Shown here: in pieces, positions 22,399 to 33,590 of the stretch | Numbering within the stretch: the first letter of the stretch is position 1 | How the letters are laid out: every line of letters starts with the position of its first letter | Assembly (NCBI GenBank): GCA_007922195.1 | Contig: ML681995.1 | Span: forward strand, 410,314-474,313 | Length of the DNA: 64,000 bases | Direction of reading: 5' to 3' | Origin: Podocnemis expansa | Lineage: Eukaryota; Chordata; Testudines; Podocnemididae | Made by a program: the position numbers and the translations under genes | The notes under the pieces: model-generated | Seen by the model: the letters and a program-made list of their open reading frames with translations, nothing else | What the model was told of the DNA's origin: nothing | The model's database searches: none

Positions 22399-23044
22399 TC
22401 CTAGAGCAGTGGTTCCCAACCTGGGGTCTGGGGACCCCTGGGGGTCCATGGAGTTATTGTAAGGGGTCCGTGAATGCATCAAGTTCCAGCCGCTGCTGGC
22501 CAGCGATCCATGTTGGGGAGGGCTTTAAATCAGGGATGTCAAACTTAGGACCCCCAGCGCCATATCCAGCCCACCAAGGGTGCTGATTTGGCCCATGGAG
22601 CTGCTCCCTGGGCTGTGCCTGGAAGCTCTCTGCATCAGCAAACTCCAAAGAGAGGCTGCCAGCACAGAAGGGCTAGGTGCACTGTTCCCTTTAAGGTTTG
22701 GCAGCTTGTGTGCAAAATTTTCAACCCATGTGCAAAACTTCTTCCAAACAAAATTTTTGTGCAAACTCACACAACAGAAATTATTGAAAAATACAGAACG
22801 ACAAACAGTTGTTATTTAGGGCCATGCGGCAGCCTGACTATCAGACACTAGGGGCCAGGACTTTTGAATATGTGAAAACTGGAGTAAAACCCCATCAGCC
22901 ACTTATTTTGTATTACCATAAACCACATATGATGTGCGGAACATCTAAGTTAATGTTGCTCTTAGCCTCCTTAACTTTCTCACTTAATGATTTTCTGTGT
23001 TTGTTTCTCTATATCCTTATCATTGCATAAATGATTAAAGAAGT

Positions 23045-23200
23045 GGCTTAAATTTTCAAAAGTGCTTGGAGGTTTTGAATGCCTTCACTTGCAGGTGCCC
23101 AACTTTATTTATCTCAGAAGGACCTGGTTTCTGAAGTGCAAATCACCAACAACCTAAAAATCATGTTGGATACTGAAAATCCACAGTTACTTCTGAAAAT
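23045..23200. repeat. Palindromic amniote repeat fragment
   Basis: The words aaattttcaaaagtgcttgg, ggtgcccaactttat and atactgaaaatccacag follow the common 'gattttcaaaagtgctcag ... gaaaatcaggcc' repeat. Confidence 0.6.
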
Positions 23201-23508
23201 GCTGCCCATAAACGTTTTTCAGTCAAGTAGTTGTGACTTTGAAAGACCAAAGTGAGATTGATCTGTCTCACTCTCATTTTAACTAAAGCAAGATGATATG
23301 ATGGTGATATAAAAGATTGATGTATCCATTTGGGTTTTGACTCCAGAATGACTGAGGACTAGAGGCAGCTGTAAAACAATATGATTGAGCAGGTCAAGTA
23401 ATTTTTGGCTCATCTGGAGTGTTAGTCAGGGAGACTGGGCACCTTTCAGAAACTTTCAGACTTGAAAATATTTCAGTGCGTGTTTGTTTCAACATTTGTC
23501 CCCTTATA

Positions 23509-23905
23509 GGCTATGTCCACACATACATCATTATTTCAAAATAAGTTATTTTGAAATGAGTTACAGTATTTTGAAATAAGTTAATTCGAATTAAGAAAAT
23601 ATTAATTCGAATTAAGGGAAAGCCTGCTTTCAAAACTGCCGTTATTTCGAAATGGTTATTTCGAAATAAGGACGTTTGGACATGTTGTTTCGAAACACAA
23701 TGTCCAAACGGTGTTATTTCAAAGTAATCATTTTGAAATAACAGCTGTTTCGAAATGAATGGGGTTTAAGGTTTTTTGAAATGACGGTTCTTATTTCGAA
23801 ATGACAGAGCCTGTCATTTTGAAATAAGAAAACATCATACGGACATTCAGTTTATTTTGAAACAACCAGTGTTGTTTCAAAATAAAAGACTCGTGTGGAC
23901 ATACT
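23509..23905. mobile_element. Harbinger-like MITE, TTTCGAAATAA subtype
   Basis: The left end is GGCTATGTCCACACATAC and the right end GTGTGGACATACT. The interior alternates palindromic words around TTATTTCGAAATAA. The 3-bp flanks do not match cleanly (ata / agt), so one border has decayed. Confidence 0.8.
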
Positions 23906-24059
23906 AGTGACCATCTCATTTGCAACGTCTTACCATAGAGCTGAGGTTTCTAAATTGTGGTCTGTTTTCAAGACAGCATGTGCTTCTGGGCCTGGTGAGA
24001 GCTAAAGTTTACTTTGTCCTTAATTATTAGTTGCTGAACTTCATGAAAAGACAGCCTGA

Positions 24060-25084
24060 AACATATTAATTGTAACCCCCTCCTTTTCCTCCCTGGGATA
24101 CTTAGGAGTAGGCAGCACTTGTGTGTGCACAGACACCTAAGACGAATGGCGAAAAGGAGATCCTGAGTATCCCAGTTGTGGTGTTGGATATGTGGGGAAT
24201 CTCCCTAGTCAGTCCTCTGCTACAGTCCCTTGCTTAAAAGAAATTAATATTGGCGGTGCCTGCCCCTGGCTGGATCCTATACATACTCAGGGGTGTGCCT
24301 TGGGAACCTCCAGGACTAAACCCGTGGTAATAAAACAAATAGTAATCAGAAATCTTTTACTTTACAGAGAAACTTGTCAAAACAGGAGGAATAGATCCAT
24401 TCAACAGACACTAAATTCAAGAATAAAGGAAACTTAACCAAATAGGGTTTATACAGTACAATAACGCCACTCCCAGAGTACGCACTCCCCCAAAGTTCAG
24501 ATCCCAGACCCCTTTCTTGCGTGAGCTTGTGTGAAGCTCTGCTGAGGAAGGCGAAGCATTGCTCTGATGGTTTAGAGTAACAGTACTGTCCAACACACAC
24601 TGAAGGTTTAAAGTAGACCCAACCAATTACCAATAGTTCCTGTTCCTGCTCTGGAGGACCCAACACTCTTGCCTCTTCTCAGGCTGAGTCAGTTTTTGTT
24701 GCAGTGTGCCTTCACCTCAGGAACCCTGCTCCAAAATGGTGTGTGTGTGGGGGACAAAGATGCTCACACCACCTTCCTGCAGCTCCAATCCAGCCAATTG
24801 CAGGCTCTGTCCCTGCTCCAAGATGAGCAATGTTGCTAGCCTCTTAAACTCCCTGCTCCCTTGATCTCTGGCAGACTCTCAGCAGCCTTGGAACCCCAAA
24901 AGAGCAGTCACCAGCTGGCTCCAGCACAGACCATGTCTCCTCCAAAACAAAGTGGAGTCCACCCACACCAGTCTCTTCCCTGGACTCCACCAGGGTCTCC
25001 TCCCTTTTTTCCCAGGCATGATGGGAGTCATAGTCTCCTAATTACTTTAGAGGCCCCTCAAGCACTGGTACCTGCATACAAGCC
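24060..25084. other. Unclassified sequence inside the hAT stack
   Basis: Parts such as the 'aggcatgatgggagtcatag' run resemble turtle interspersed repeats, but I cannot assign a class. No coding signal is trusted. Confidence 0.35.
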
Positions 25085-25572
25085 CTGTTCCCTCCAAGCT
25101 GCACCTGCCAACCCCCTGTCAGTTGATCCTTGGCCCCACTGCTGGCCCAACCTCGCCTGGCCTGACCCTGGACTTGTCCCGCCCTCTCTGGCCAATCACC
25201 AGCTGTGCTACCAGCCTGGCCCAACCCGACCTCCCTCCATCTCCCCCAGCTGATCCTCTGCCACAATGCCCGTCTGGCTCAGCCCAGCCCTGGACCTGCC
25301 CCTCCACCGCTGGCCAGTTGCTGGCTGTGCTGCTGGCCCCACCTGACCTCCCCAGGTCCCCCCAGCCCCTGGCCAATGATGCTGGTCTGGCCCAGCTTGA
25401 CGCTGTGTCTGCCACCTCCTCCCCCACAGTTGATCCCCAGCTGAGGACTTGCCCGGCCCAGCACAGCCTAGCCCAGCCTGGCCCATCCTGTGTGTGGGGG
25501 TGAAAAAATCCTGCATGGACAGATTTTTTCATGTGCCTGGCCATGCAGCTGTGCAGCTTGGAGGGAACAGTG
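25085..25572. mobile_element. Foldback hAT-like unit sharing C's right end
   Basis: CCTGTTCCCTCCAAGCTGCA at the left and TGCAGCTTGGAGGGAACAG at the right form 19-20 bp inverted ends. The core is C-rich and contains degenerate tandem ctggccaatcaccagctg-like units at about 25188, 25309 and 25370. Left flank atacaagc does not match right flank gctaggtg, so this is not a simple separate insertion. Confidence 0.6.
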
Positions 25573-26450
25573 GCTAGGTGTGCTTCTGACTCACTCACAT
25601 GATCCAAGTCACAGCAAAGGGGAACAAAAGAAGCGCTCCAGCCAATCCTGGGTCAGCTCTGCTGTGATCTGCCACAATCTCAGTCACAATAGGTTAGGCC
25701 AGCTCCAGGGAGCCACCACACTGCCCCCGTCCCAACTGTTCACTGTCGGTCAGTCAACATGCTAATTTGATTGACAGCAGATTGCGTGACTCACAAATAA
25801 AAAAGGAAATGGTGGCTAGGACCCAGGCGGGAACAAGCCAACCAAAGGCCAGCTGGGACTGGGCCAACCAAAGGCCAGCATTCTGAATGACTGACAGTGA
25901 GTGGGCCAGGAGGGGGAGAGCAGGAGCCCAACCTGACTGCCTGTGACTGAGACTGGTTATTTTGCCTGCCACCGGGAGGTAGGGGAAGTGGAAAGGGAAG
26001 GAGAAGGGGTGGGGTGTGGGGACAGGAGACAGCGTGGGGAAGGGGAGCCCACAGGACAGGGGAAAGGGAAGGTGTGGGAGAGCCTGTGAGGTTGGGGAGG
26101 GGGAAGGGGAGCCCATGCTGCTTGGAACATGGAGGGGGAAAGGGTTGGGAAGCCTGTGTGGCCACATGGCCCATGACAGGTGTTCTGCCTTCCAATGTGG
26201 CCCCCCCACATTGAAGGAGTTTGACACTTGTGCTCTAAATAAATTGTATTTGCCTTCTGTGAGCAGCCACACCCTGGATACGTCCCTACCCCTTGGGAGC
26301 AGGAGGGGGCTAGCTCCTCCACTGCGGTTCAGCAGCACTGTTTCTTGCAGTCAGTCCCTGATAACAATTATCATTTGGGGGTCCATGAAATTTGTTGATG
26401 TGAAAAAGGGGCTTTCATACTCAAAAAGGTTGGGGAGTCATTCTCCTCCA

Positions 26451-27362
26451 CAGTGAGTTCAAGATGTGAGTCAAGGGCGCCACTCTCTTCAAATTATTTT
26501 CATTTAAATATTTTTCTCCATTTAAATTTTAGTTTTTTTGTGAACAGGCTGTGCATGACATCACTGGGAAATAAATTCTTCTGACACAGCACAGGTGGCA
26601 GGAGTATAAGGTCCACCATGCAGTTCTACTTCACCTTCCTTTAATATCTGGGTGTGAGTTCTTTCTGCAGACCACTAGGTGAGATAATGAATAAGGTGAT
26701 CTGAGAATCATTTTTTATTTCAATACACAGTTTTGATCTCTCAGGTCAGTTCAATAAGTTTTTCTGCATCTCTCCTTGAACTGTCCAACCTGATTTCCCA
26801 GCAATGTTACATCTTTTTTTCCTTTTAAAAAGTGTTTATGAATTAGCTACTGGTGTGAAACAGAAAACGGTCTGTATGTGAAGAAATCAAAAATCACACA
26901 CCCATAGCAAAGAAAACTACTAAGTTTGAGATGGAAATTCAGCTACTTTTAAAAAAGAGAGGCAACTTCAGTTTGTGTGCATACATGTGTAAGAAGGATT
27001 GGGGTCTATCCCTGTGTGTGCTGAATGATATTAACACCCCTTTCATATCCTGAAAATCTATGCCCATTTGTATACCAGATTTTTTTTTGGCAGTCCTAAA
27101 TGTTTTAACTTTGAAAATTTTTCTTGTGATTTGCACATGCATTGTTCGAGACAGGACCATAGCAGTTGAAATGCTACTAGAAAGACTGTTCTTGAGGTTA
27201 TTCTACCTCTGATCAGGCATAGAAGTGCTGTAAACATTGTGGGAGAGCCTCCTGGGAGATGTACAGACTCTGGTGGAATAACTTGCTGGACAGTTAAACT
27301 TGTTCACTATCCCTGAAAATTCTTCTGTTCATTAAGACTAACCTCCATTCATGATGCCAAAT
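26451..27362. other. No recognised feature
   Basis: AT-rich sequence with a short minus-strand frame at 26939-27160 that has no recognisable content. Confidence 0.45.
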
Positions 27363-27490
27363 TCCAAAGGGGTAGCTGTGTTAGTCTAGCTCAGCAAAAG
27401 AAGCAAGGAGTCCTGTGACATTTAACAATTAACAAATTTATTTATCACATCAGCTTTCGCGGGACAAAATCCCACTTCATCAGATGCTTT
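27363..27490 (+). mobile_element. Cry-type SINE, near full length
   Basis: Head (ccaaaggggtagctgtgtta, ctagctcagc), body (ggagtcctgtgacattta) and CR1-like tail (ggacaaaatcccacttcatc) are all present. The head carries pol III A- and B-box-like words. An opposite copy lies about 320 bp downstream. Confidence 0.9.
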
Positions 27491-27810
27491 GGGGCACAAA
27501 ACTGATTTCAGAAATCACAACATTCAAAAACACGTAGCTGAGCACATCAATCTTCTAATCACTCTGTTGATTGTTTGCTAATAGCTGTGCTCAAACTGAT
27601 GGGCAACATATCAAGACTTCAAAGAGTAACAGCAGAACTGGAATTGATATGCAGTTTGCTTGTGTGAAAGCAGGATTAAATCGTGACTATGGATTCTTTT
27701 CCCATCACCTTCCTCTATATGTTGTTTCCTAGTGTGTGAATCTTAAGAACTGCTTTGATTTGCTGTTACAGTGTGACTTGATCCCTGTATTTATTTTCCT
27801 CCCATTCTGT

Positions 27811-27925
27811 AAGTTCACCCATCTTCAAAGTGTCTGACAACGTGGGATTTTTCTCCCACAAAAACTCATGCGATAAAAAAAATTTTTTAGTCTTTAAGTG
27901 CTGCAGGACTCCTTGCTTGTTCTTC
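27811..27925 (-). mobile_element. Cry-type SINE, body and tail
   Basis: The minus-strand body and tail are clear (catcttcaaagtgtctgac, ctcccacaaaaactcatgcg, gtgctgcaggactccttgct). The head is missing. Together with 27363-27490 it makes an inverted SINE pair able to fold. Confidence 0.85.
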
Positions 27926-28614
27926 ATTCATTAGTAGTCCAGGGACCAGGTTCAGGATGCCATGTCAGAAAATTCCAATCTTTAGTGTATGTTCGATGAC
28001 TCAGAAAATCCATGACCAAGGCTAGATACAATAAGCAGGTTCTGTCCACAAGATGTGCCCAGCCATATACACTGTACAAATGGCCCCCAACATGCTCTGC
28101 AGTGTCTGAGTGCAGAGGTAATAGTTGGGTCGTGTTCTTTACTTAACCACAGGTTTCCTCCTAACTTGGGTCAAGTCACTAAACTCGTGTTCCCTGACAT
28201 ACATAAGTGTTGGGAAGCAGAATTCATTAACATTGATAAAATTATTTGAGATCCTCTGATGAAATGCAAAATCTTATGCATCTCCTGGCACTTCATAATA
28301 AGAGTTGGCTGTTTCCTATCCACCCCCCACCCCTAATAATCCTTTATTTTGTTAAATTACATCCAATAACCCCCTTTTTTCTTAGATGCATTAACCCATC
28401 TCTTTCATTGAAAGATCATTCAGTGCACCTCCCAGGGAGTAACATCTCCTTGACACTTCCCCTTAACTTAAATCTATGCTTCATTTTTCTGCTCAGCCTA
28501 ATAACATCAAACAGATTTTGATTAATTGTTATGACAAACCTCAATTTAAATAGACAGGTTTCCCCTACAAGTCTTCCATTTAATATGAATAATATTACTT
28601 AATACATCTCCCCC
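27926..28614. other. No recognised repeat; AT-rich, possible regulatory words
   Basis: 28360-28560 holds homeodomain and SOX-like words (gattaattgttatgacaaac) without repeat character. No gene seen. Confidence 0.35.
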
Positions 28615-28905
28615 AAAAGGTTTAGAAGCCTACAGCCAGATTTTCAAAGGTATTAGGTAGGCTCCTAGTGAGATTTTCAAAAGCACATAGGCAGTTAAGG
28701 CCTCTAACTCGCACAGAAATCAGTGAGAGTTAGATGTTGGGTTACTTCTTAAAGCCTCATTAGGTGCTTACCTGAATACCTTGGAAAATCTGCTTCTAAA
28801 TGCTAGTTTTTGAAAACAGAAGTAATTTAGGAGCCTAAATCTAATTGAAAGGCAATGGGATTTAGGCTCCTAAACCACTTAGGTGAGTTTTGATAATTAT
28901 ACTCA
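28615..28905. repeat. Palindromic amniote repeat (ttaggagcctaaa type)
   Basis: Inverted words aatttaggagcctaaat and atttaggctcctaaac flank ggcaatggg. The outer parts (gattttcaaaggtattaggt, gattttcaaaagcacatag) have the wording of a very common turtle and bird repeat. It folds on itself and is non-coding. Confidence 0.75.
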
Positions 28906-29684
28906 ATCTCCATCTCTCATAGGAGTCCCATTATTCTAACACAATAAGACAGAGAGTAAGCAGGGAATTGGCAATGCTTAGGGAGGGCATTAAAATATGT
29001 GAAGGTATCTAAATGACACAGCTAATCTGTGAAGAATGGAATGTGAGCATTTGTGCATATCTTGTTTCTCAGTATCTAGTGTGAAAAACCAGATAGAGAT
29101 ATTGGGAGCATGTGCAGATGGTGAATGCACTCCATAAAAAAGGTCTGAATTTGAGTTTTGAAGTATACTACACTTGAGAGTGTTGCAGTTATTGAATAAG
29201 AACTGCAGTTCAGAGCAGAATCAGCATAGTTAAAGAGACCAGCCCTGCATTTCTTCTTCCCCATAAACTGCCAATAATATAAACTGCTGAATTTAAATCA
29301 TCTGAACATGCTGCACTTTGGACATTCACTAATTGAGCTGCCTCTCCCCCTGTTGACCATCCATTCAATTACACTTTTAATGTTCTGGGCCTCCTTCCAA
29401 ACTAGTGTTGTTTTAATTGGCTCTTCTTACAGTATGATGGGCCTGACTGTGCAGTCTCACTGCAAAGCGATTAGAGGCAGCTTTAATAATTTTTGCTTTA
29501 ATTAGGTTATATGAAGAAAATAAATGTCAGGTTTTTGTTTGTTTGTTTGAAGACACTATCCGAACACCTTCTCTGAAAGAACAGAACAGAATGAGAAATG
29601 CTTATTAACAGGAATGCAGACAATAGAATTTCCTGCCAATGAAATAAAAGGCACACATCAGATGCACAGTTGTATTAACAGAAG
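28906..29684. other. Unannotated; candidate conserved non-coding element inside
   Basis: About 29255-29515 combines homeodomain-type words (cactaattgagctg, tttgctttaattagg, gcgattagaggc) with repeat-free sequence. Short frames here look like chance. Whether it is conserved cannot be judged from one sequence. Confidence 0.4.
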
Positions 29685-29930
29685 TTAAGTCCTCATGTGG
29701 TCAGGTCAGAGGACTTGGGCTCAGCGGACAGTGTTTTTTTCCCAGCACTGTTACAGATTTTCTGTGCCATCTTGAAATTCTTCTCAGTACCATAGCTTTC
29801 CATCAATGAAATGAGATAGCAATTCTTATTTACCTCATTTTGGTGTACAAAGGCTTAATCAATGTTTGCAAAATGCTTTGAGTTCCTTCCATGGAAGGTA
29901 TGATAGAAATTCAAGATATTATTTGTATAT
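29685..29930 (+). repeat. MIR-like CORE-SINE, diverged
   Basis: The order of words fits the amniote MIR in the sense direction: gtgccatcttgaaattcttc, atcaatgaaatgagatagca, tttgcaaaatgctttgag, and gatagaaattcaagatatt. Confidence 0.6.
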
Positions 29931-30594
29931 GTATGACATCAAGGGGAAAAAACAAACAAACTCCACTCCGCTGTGCCAGAAGAGAAACATGTTGTTAGCT
30001 CATATTGTATTTTTTTGCTGTATACGGGGTCTCTGTGATTCCCTGTGACGTTCAGAAAACCTGAAGGGAGAAAAAAAAATAAATGGACAAAGACAGAAAT
30101 AAACATACCAAAGTAAAGTCTTCTAAGCATACTTGTCTTCCCAGAGTCCCCTCCTCAGAACAGACCCACACCTGCTGCTGTCCTCCTCCTCATAGACAAC
30201 TTAGTCTGCTCCCCTTTTGAATATACTTTTGAGTCTGATTCTTCACTGCCTAGGCATTCTAGTCCTAGTGGGCTTAACATCCTGCCAAATACTTTTATAT
30301 CACTTTTCCCAAGTGTGTGTGCCCACACAAATGTGAAAGGCAGTGGAGATTCAGACCCTTGTCTTCTCTCATTCTTACACCATCTCCCTCCAGGCATGCT
30401 TAGATTACTGGGCCAGGATCCAATACTCCTGTCAATCCGCTCCAGTAATAGTTTGAGCATACTGAGATCATACATAGACCAGTTTCTAAATAGAGATACA
30501 TAATAATCTTCACCAGGAGGGATTTTCCAGGCTCTGGGTTTTTCCAGGCACACTTCAGCTCATGACACTGATGCAGTTTAACCCCAAAAGGATA
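29931..30594. other. No recognised feature
   Basis: Mixed sequence. A 132-codon minus-strand frame (30155-30553) has no recognisable motif and is treated as chance. Confidence 0.4.
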
Positions 30595-30602
30595 CCTTAT
30601 GG

Positions 30603-31073
30603 CAGTGGTTCCCAACCTTTTCCAGGCTGGGGACCCCTTTTTTTTATTAAGAAAAACTCTGCAACCCCCCTGGCTGCATCTTTATCTTAGTGGCATGGCT
30701 GCACAGTGGCCATGCTGCCACGGGGCACAATGTGGCCCCCACTGGCAGAATACAGCCCCTGCTGCTCCAGGGAAGCCTCCCTGTCCCTGCCTTTCCCCTG
30801 AATATTCCTCCCACCAGATGATTCTCCAACCCCTTCCCTTGTTCCCTGTCACCCTTCCCCAGGGCCTCTTCTCACACTCCCCTTACCGGGGTGGAGCTGC
30901 TGCACCTGGCCCCAGCCAGGCTACTCTCTTGAACATGGTCTAAGCATGCTCAGGAGGTGGGAATTTTAAAAACTGAGGGAAGTTTCCTGCAAGCCGGAAG
31001 CCTAGGTCCCTATAGACTCTGGTGGCATCCGGTCCCAGCTCCCAGCCTGTCTGCGGACCCCCTGGAGCCACTG
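30603..31073. mobile_element. Non-autonomous hAT element with TSD
   Basis: The ends are CAGTGGTTCCCAACC and the inverse of ctggagccactg. The target duplication is ccttatgg (30595-30602) versus ccttatag (31074-31081), 7 of 8. The 471-bp GC-rich interior encodes nothing. Confidence 0.95.
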
Positions 31074-31095
31074 CCTTATAGTATAGCTAAAAAAA

Positions 31096-31197
31096 CCCCA
31101 AAGTAGTCATGTGGCACTTAAAGACTAAGAGATCTATTTTTTGCATGAGCATTCATGGGAGAAAATCCCACTTCATCAGATGCTTTGAAGATGGGGG
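31096..31197 (+). mobile_element. Cry-type SINE, head missing
   Basis: Body (catgtggcacttaaagacta) and CR1-like tail (gagaaaatcccacttcatca) are present, lying about 15 bp after the hAT target duplication. The head is replaced by an A-rich run. Confidence 0.85.
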
Positions 31198-32104
31198 AAC
31201 TTAGTAGAGCTACCTCTCTGCGTTTGTGGACTTCACATGAGGGATCATGCTATCACTGCTAATGTGGAGAATTCAGTATAATTGAATTATTTACAAAATA
31301 GGAGAAAATAATGGAAACAAATCCACCACTCATGCTCTGGATACAAACTCTGTCAAGGCTTGGAGGTATTCAGAACTCTACTTTGAGCCTGTGTTGCACT
31401 GTTTGCAATAGAAACCTAAGTTGGTCTGCAATATGTAGAGCCCCTTTTTATGGAAAATGCAAGGAAGTAAATCATGACATGTTTCATTTCTCATAGTCAC
31501 AAAGGGTGACAGTTAAAAACAAAATAAACACACCATTTTGTTTGGTCTGTTTCAGAATTTATTCAGGCTGACAGGTTTTTCTTGTCTCTTCTGATTTGAA
31601 AAAGTCTGAGAATCATTCCTCTTTGAACTGCATTAGATCTGTGGGAACTGAACTATATCTGCTATGAGCTGCCAAGACAATATCTTCACTAGTAGAACCT
31701 AAATCTCCCTGGGAGTGTCCCAAAACCACACCATGAACTTGAGAGGCAAAGTTTGCATTGAGACCTGTTCTCCAGGTGTCTGATCCTGCAAAGTGCCTAG
31801 CACAGGCTATGGTGGAAATTGAGCAAACTCCACACTGCTCATGTGGTGCGCAGCACATTGCAGATGCAGCCCCAGGGCAGGGCTGTGTTCTTTGTTTCAC
31901 ATAGTTCACCTATCCTAACATGATGTGTAAACCCACAACGTTAAATAAATGAATGACAGTAAATACAGTTATGGTATGTGTATATCAAAATATAGTTAAC
32001 AAGCCCCATGCCAACTGGCTATTCATGTGGGGAGAACAGGTTATTTAAGTTACAGGAAGTTATTTTAATTTTAGTTCCTGAAAATGACTTCAGCTAAGTG
32101 TCTT
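31198..32104. other. No recognised feature
   Basis: Mixed sequence. A minus-strand frame of 98 codons (31613-31909) shows no domain. Confidence 0.4.
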
Positions 32105-32107
32105 TTA

Positions 32108-32447
32108 GGCTACGTTCACACACAGGGGGTTATTTCGATACAAGTTGTTTTGAAACAACTTGTATCGAAATAACGCCTTATTTTGAAATAAGTTAATTCG
32201 AATTAAGGAAAAAAGCTCAAAGTGAAATAGCATGTTTGGACAACAGTTATTTCGAAACGAGTCACTTGTTTTGAAACAAAATGTTCTGACGGGATGGTTT
32301 TGAAACAATCGTTTCGAAACAACGTTGTTTCATCACCAAATGGGGTTTAAGTTGTTTTGAAACAACTGTGCGTCGTGTGAATATGGTGTTTCTTATTTCG
32401 AAACAACCTCTGTTGTTTCGAAATAAGACTGCTGTGTGAACACACCC
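32108..32447. mobile_element. Harbinger-like MITE, TTTCGAAATAA subtype
   Basis: The ends are GGCTACGTTCACACACAG and CTGTGTGAACACACCC, with TTA target duplication at 32105-32107 and 32448-32450. The interior is a chain of TTTCGAAA and TTTTGAAAC palindromic words. Length 340 bp, non-coding. Confidence 0.92.
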
Positions 32448-32450
32448 TTA

Positions 32451-33119
32451 CACATTTTAGACAACAAGTTCATAGGTCATTGAGCTAATAAATATCCCAT
32501 TTTTTGGTACTCCAACATCAAACATGAAAAGCTCACAAGCCTGAGGCACACTATTAGAATCTCCTAGAGCCTCTGTCAAGCTTTTCAGTCCACTATTATT
32601 TACAATTAGGACATTTCTTAGATATGAATAAGTTCAGATCCATTGTCGGAGAATGCATATGATATCCATTTTGTTTTCTGTAGACTCCTGAATCACCATT
32701 TCCCCTTACTGCTATCTTTCACATAATCTTTACAATGATTTATGGTTAGATTTGTCTGGCCTTTGGAAAGACACATTTACTTGGGTTCATAGGCCTACTA
32801 AGGTAACTGATGATTTCTATATTTCATCTTGTGTAAAGGGGAAATTTAACCTGCCAAAAGCTAGAACTCAACACCCAAAGGAAATCAACTCTCTGCTTAT
32901 CAGGAGTTTCAGTGCTTCTATGGTTATCAGCTATTGCATTCTTAACCTGTTTTACTGTTGTTTATATTTTATTTGAATTTTCTCAAAAGCTGTGGTGAGA
33001 CTCTTCTTTCAAATTTAACAAAGAAACAAATAAGATAACATCACAGATCATATTTAAATTTGAAGTCCTGATTTTTGAAGAGGAATTGATTCAGCCTTTG
33101 ATCTTGTAATTTTGCATCT
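32451..33119. other. No recognised feature
   Basis: AT-rich spacer between the MITE and the LINE fragment. Confidence 0.45.
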
Positions 33120-33590
33120 GCTGTTAGGTGCAAATAGAGGTCTATAACATCATAACTTGTGTGGAGGAAGTAAATAAGGAAGTGTTATTTACTCCTTTTT
33201 ATAACATGAGAACTAGGGATCACCAAATGAAATTAATAGGCAGCAGGTTTAAAAGGAACAAAAGGAAGTATTTCTTCACACAATGCATGGTCAACCTGTG
33301 GACCTCCTTGCCAGAGGATGTTGTGAAGGTCAAGATTATATAACACAGTTCAAAAGAGAACAACATAAATTCATGGAAGATAGGTCCATTAATGGCTACT
33401 AGTCAGGATGGGAAGGGATTGCTGTTTGTCAGAAGTTTGAAATGGCAACAAGATGGATCACTTGATTACCTATTCTGTTCATTATCTCTGAAGCATGTGG
33501 TATGGGCCAAGGCTGGAAGACAGTATATTGAGCTAGATGGACTATTGTTCTGACCCAGCATGGCTGTTCTTATGTATTTATTGGTGGGGT
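33120..33590 (+). mobile_element. L3/CR1-group LINE 3' end
   Basis: Characteristic words in order: ggtttaaaaggaacaaaagg, tatttcttcacacaatgc, cctccttgccagaggatgtt, attcatggaagataggtcca, gagctagatggactattgtt, ctgacccagcatggctgttc, ending cttatgtatttat. This differs from the CR1 subfamily at 4860 and 17275 and is older. Only the 3' part is present and the frame is dead. Confidence 0.92.

Larger units (their letters stand above)
22680..25572. mobile_element. hAT element C, nested in B
   Basis: The ends are CACTGTTCCCT and its exact inverse AGGGAACAGTG. The target duplication GCTAGGTG is perfect at 22672-22679 and 25573-25580. The interior holds a MITE (23509-23905), an amniote repeat near 23045-23200, unidentified sequence, and a second copy of the right-end-type terminus at 25085. 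No transposase is visible. Confidence 0.8.
22531..26232. mobile_element. hAT element B, nested in A
   Basis: The ends are CAGGGATGTCAAACTTAGG and the inverse CACAAGTGTCAAACTCCTT. The flanks ctttaaat (22523-22530) and ctctaaat (26233-26240) agree at 7 of 8. Its own left part reaches about 22679 and its right part about 25581-26232. The right part has a purine-rich tandem stretch of ggggaaggggagccca-like units near 26035-26120 that opens spurious frames. Confidence 0.85.
22407..26442. mobile_element. Outer hAT element A of a nested stack
   Basis: The left end CAGTGGTTCCCAACCTGG starts at 22407 after tcctagag. The right end (caaaaaggttggggagtc) stops near 26442, followed by tcctccac, 5 of 8 identical to the left flank. 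The element's own sequence is only about 22407-22530 and 26241-26442, including the paired words gggggtccatggagtt and gggggtccatgaaattt. The rest is later insertions. Confidence 0.7.

Noticed and set aside
25119..25607. 162-codon minus-strand frame and overlapping plus-strand frames
   Set aside because: They lie in the GC-rich tandem core of a foldback hAT unit; composition is low-complexity and no family is recognised.
25754..26338. 194-codon minus-strand frame
   Set aside because: It lies in the purine-rich tandem part of hAT B; it is proline/serine-rich as a result and crosses the element border.
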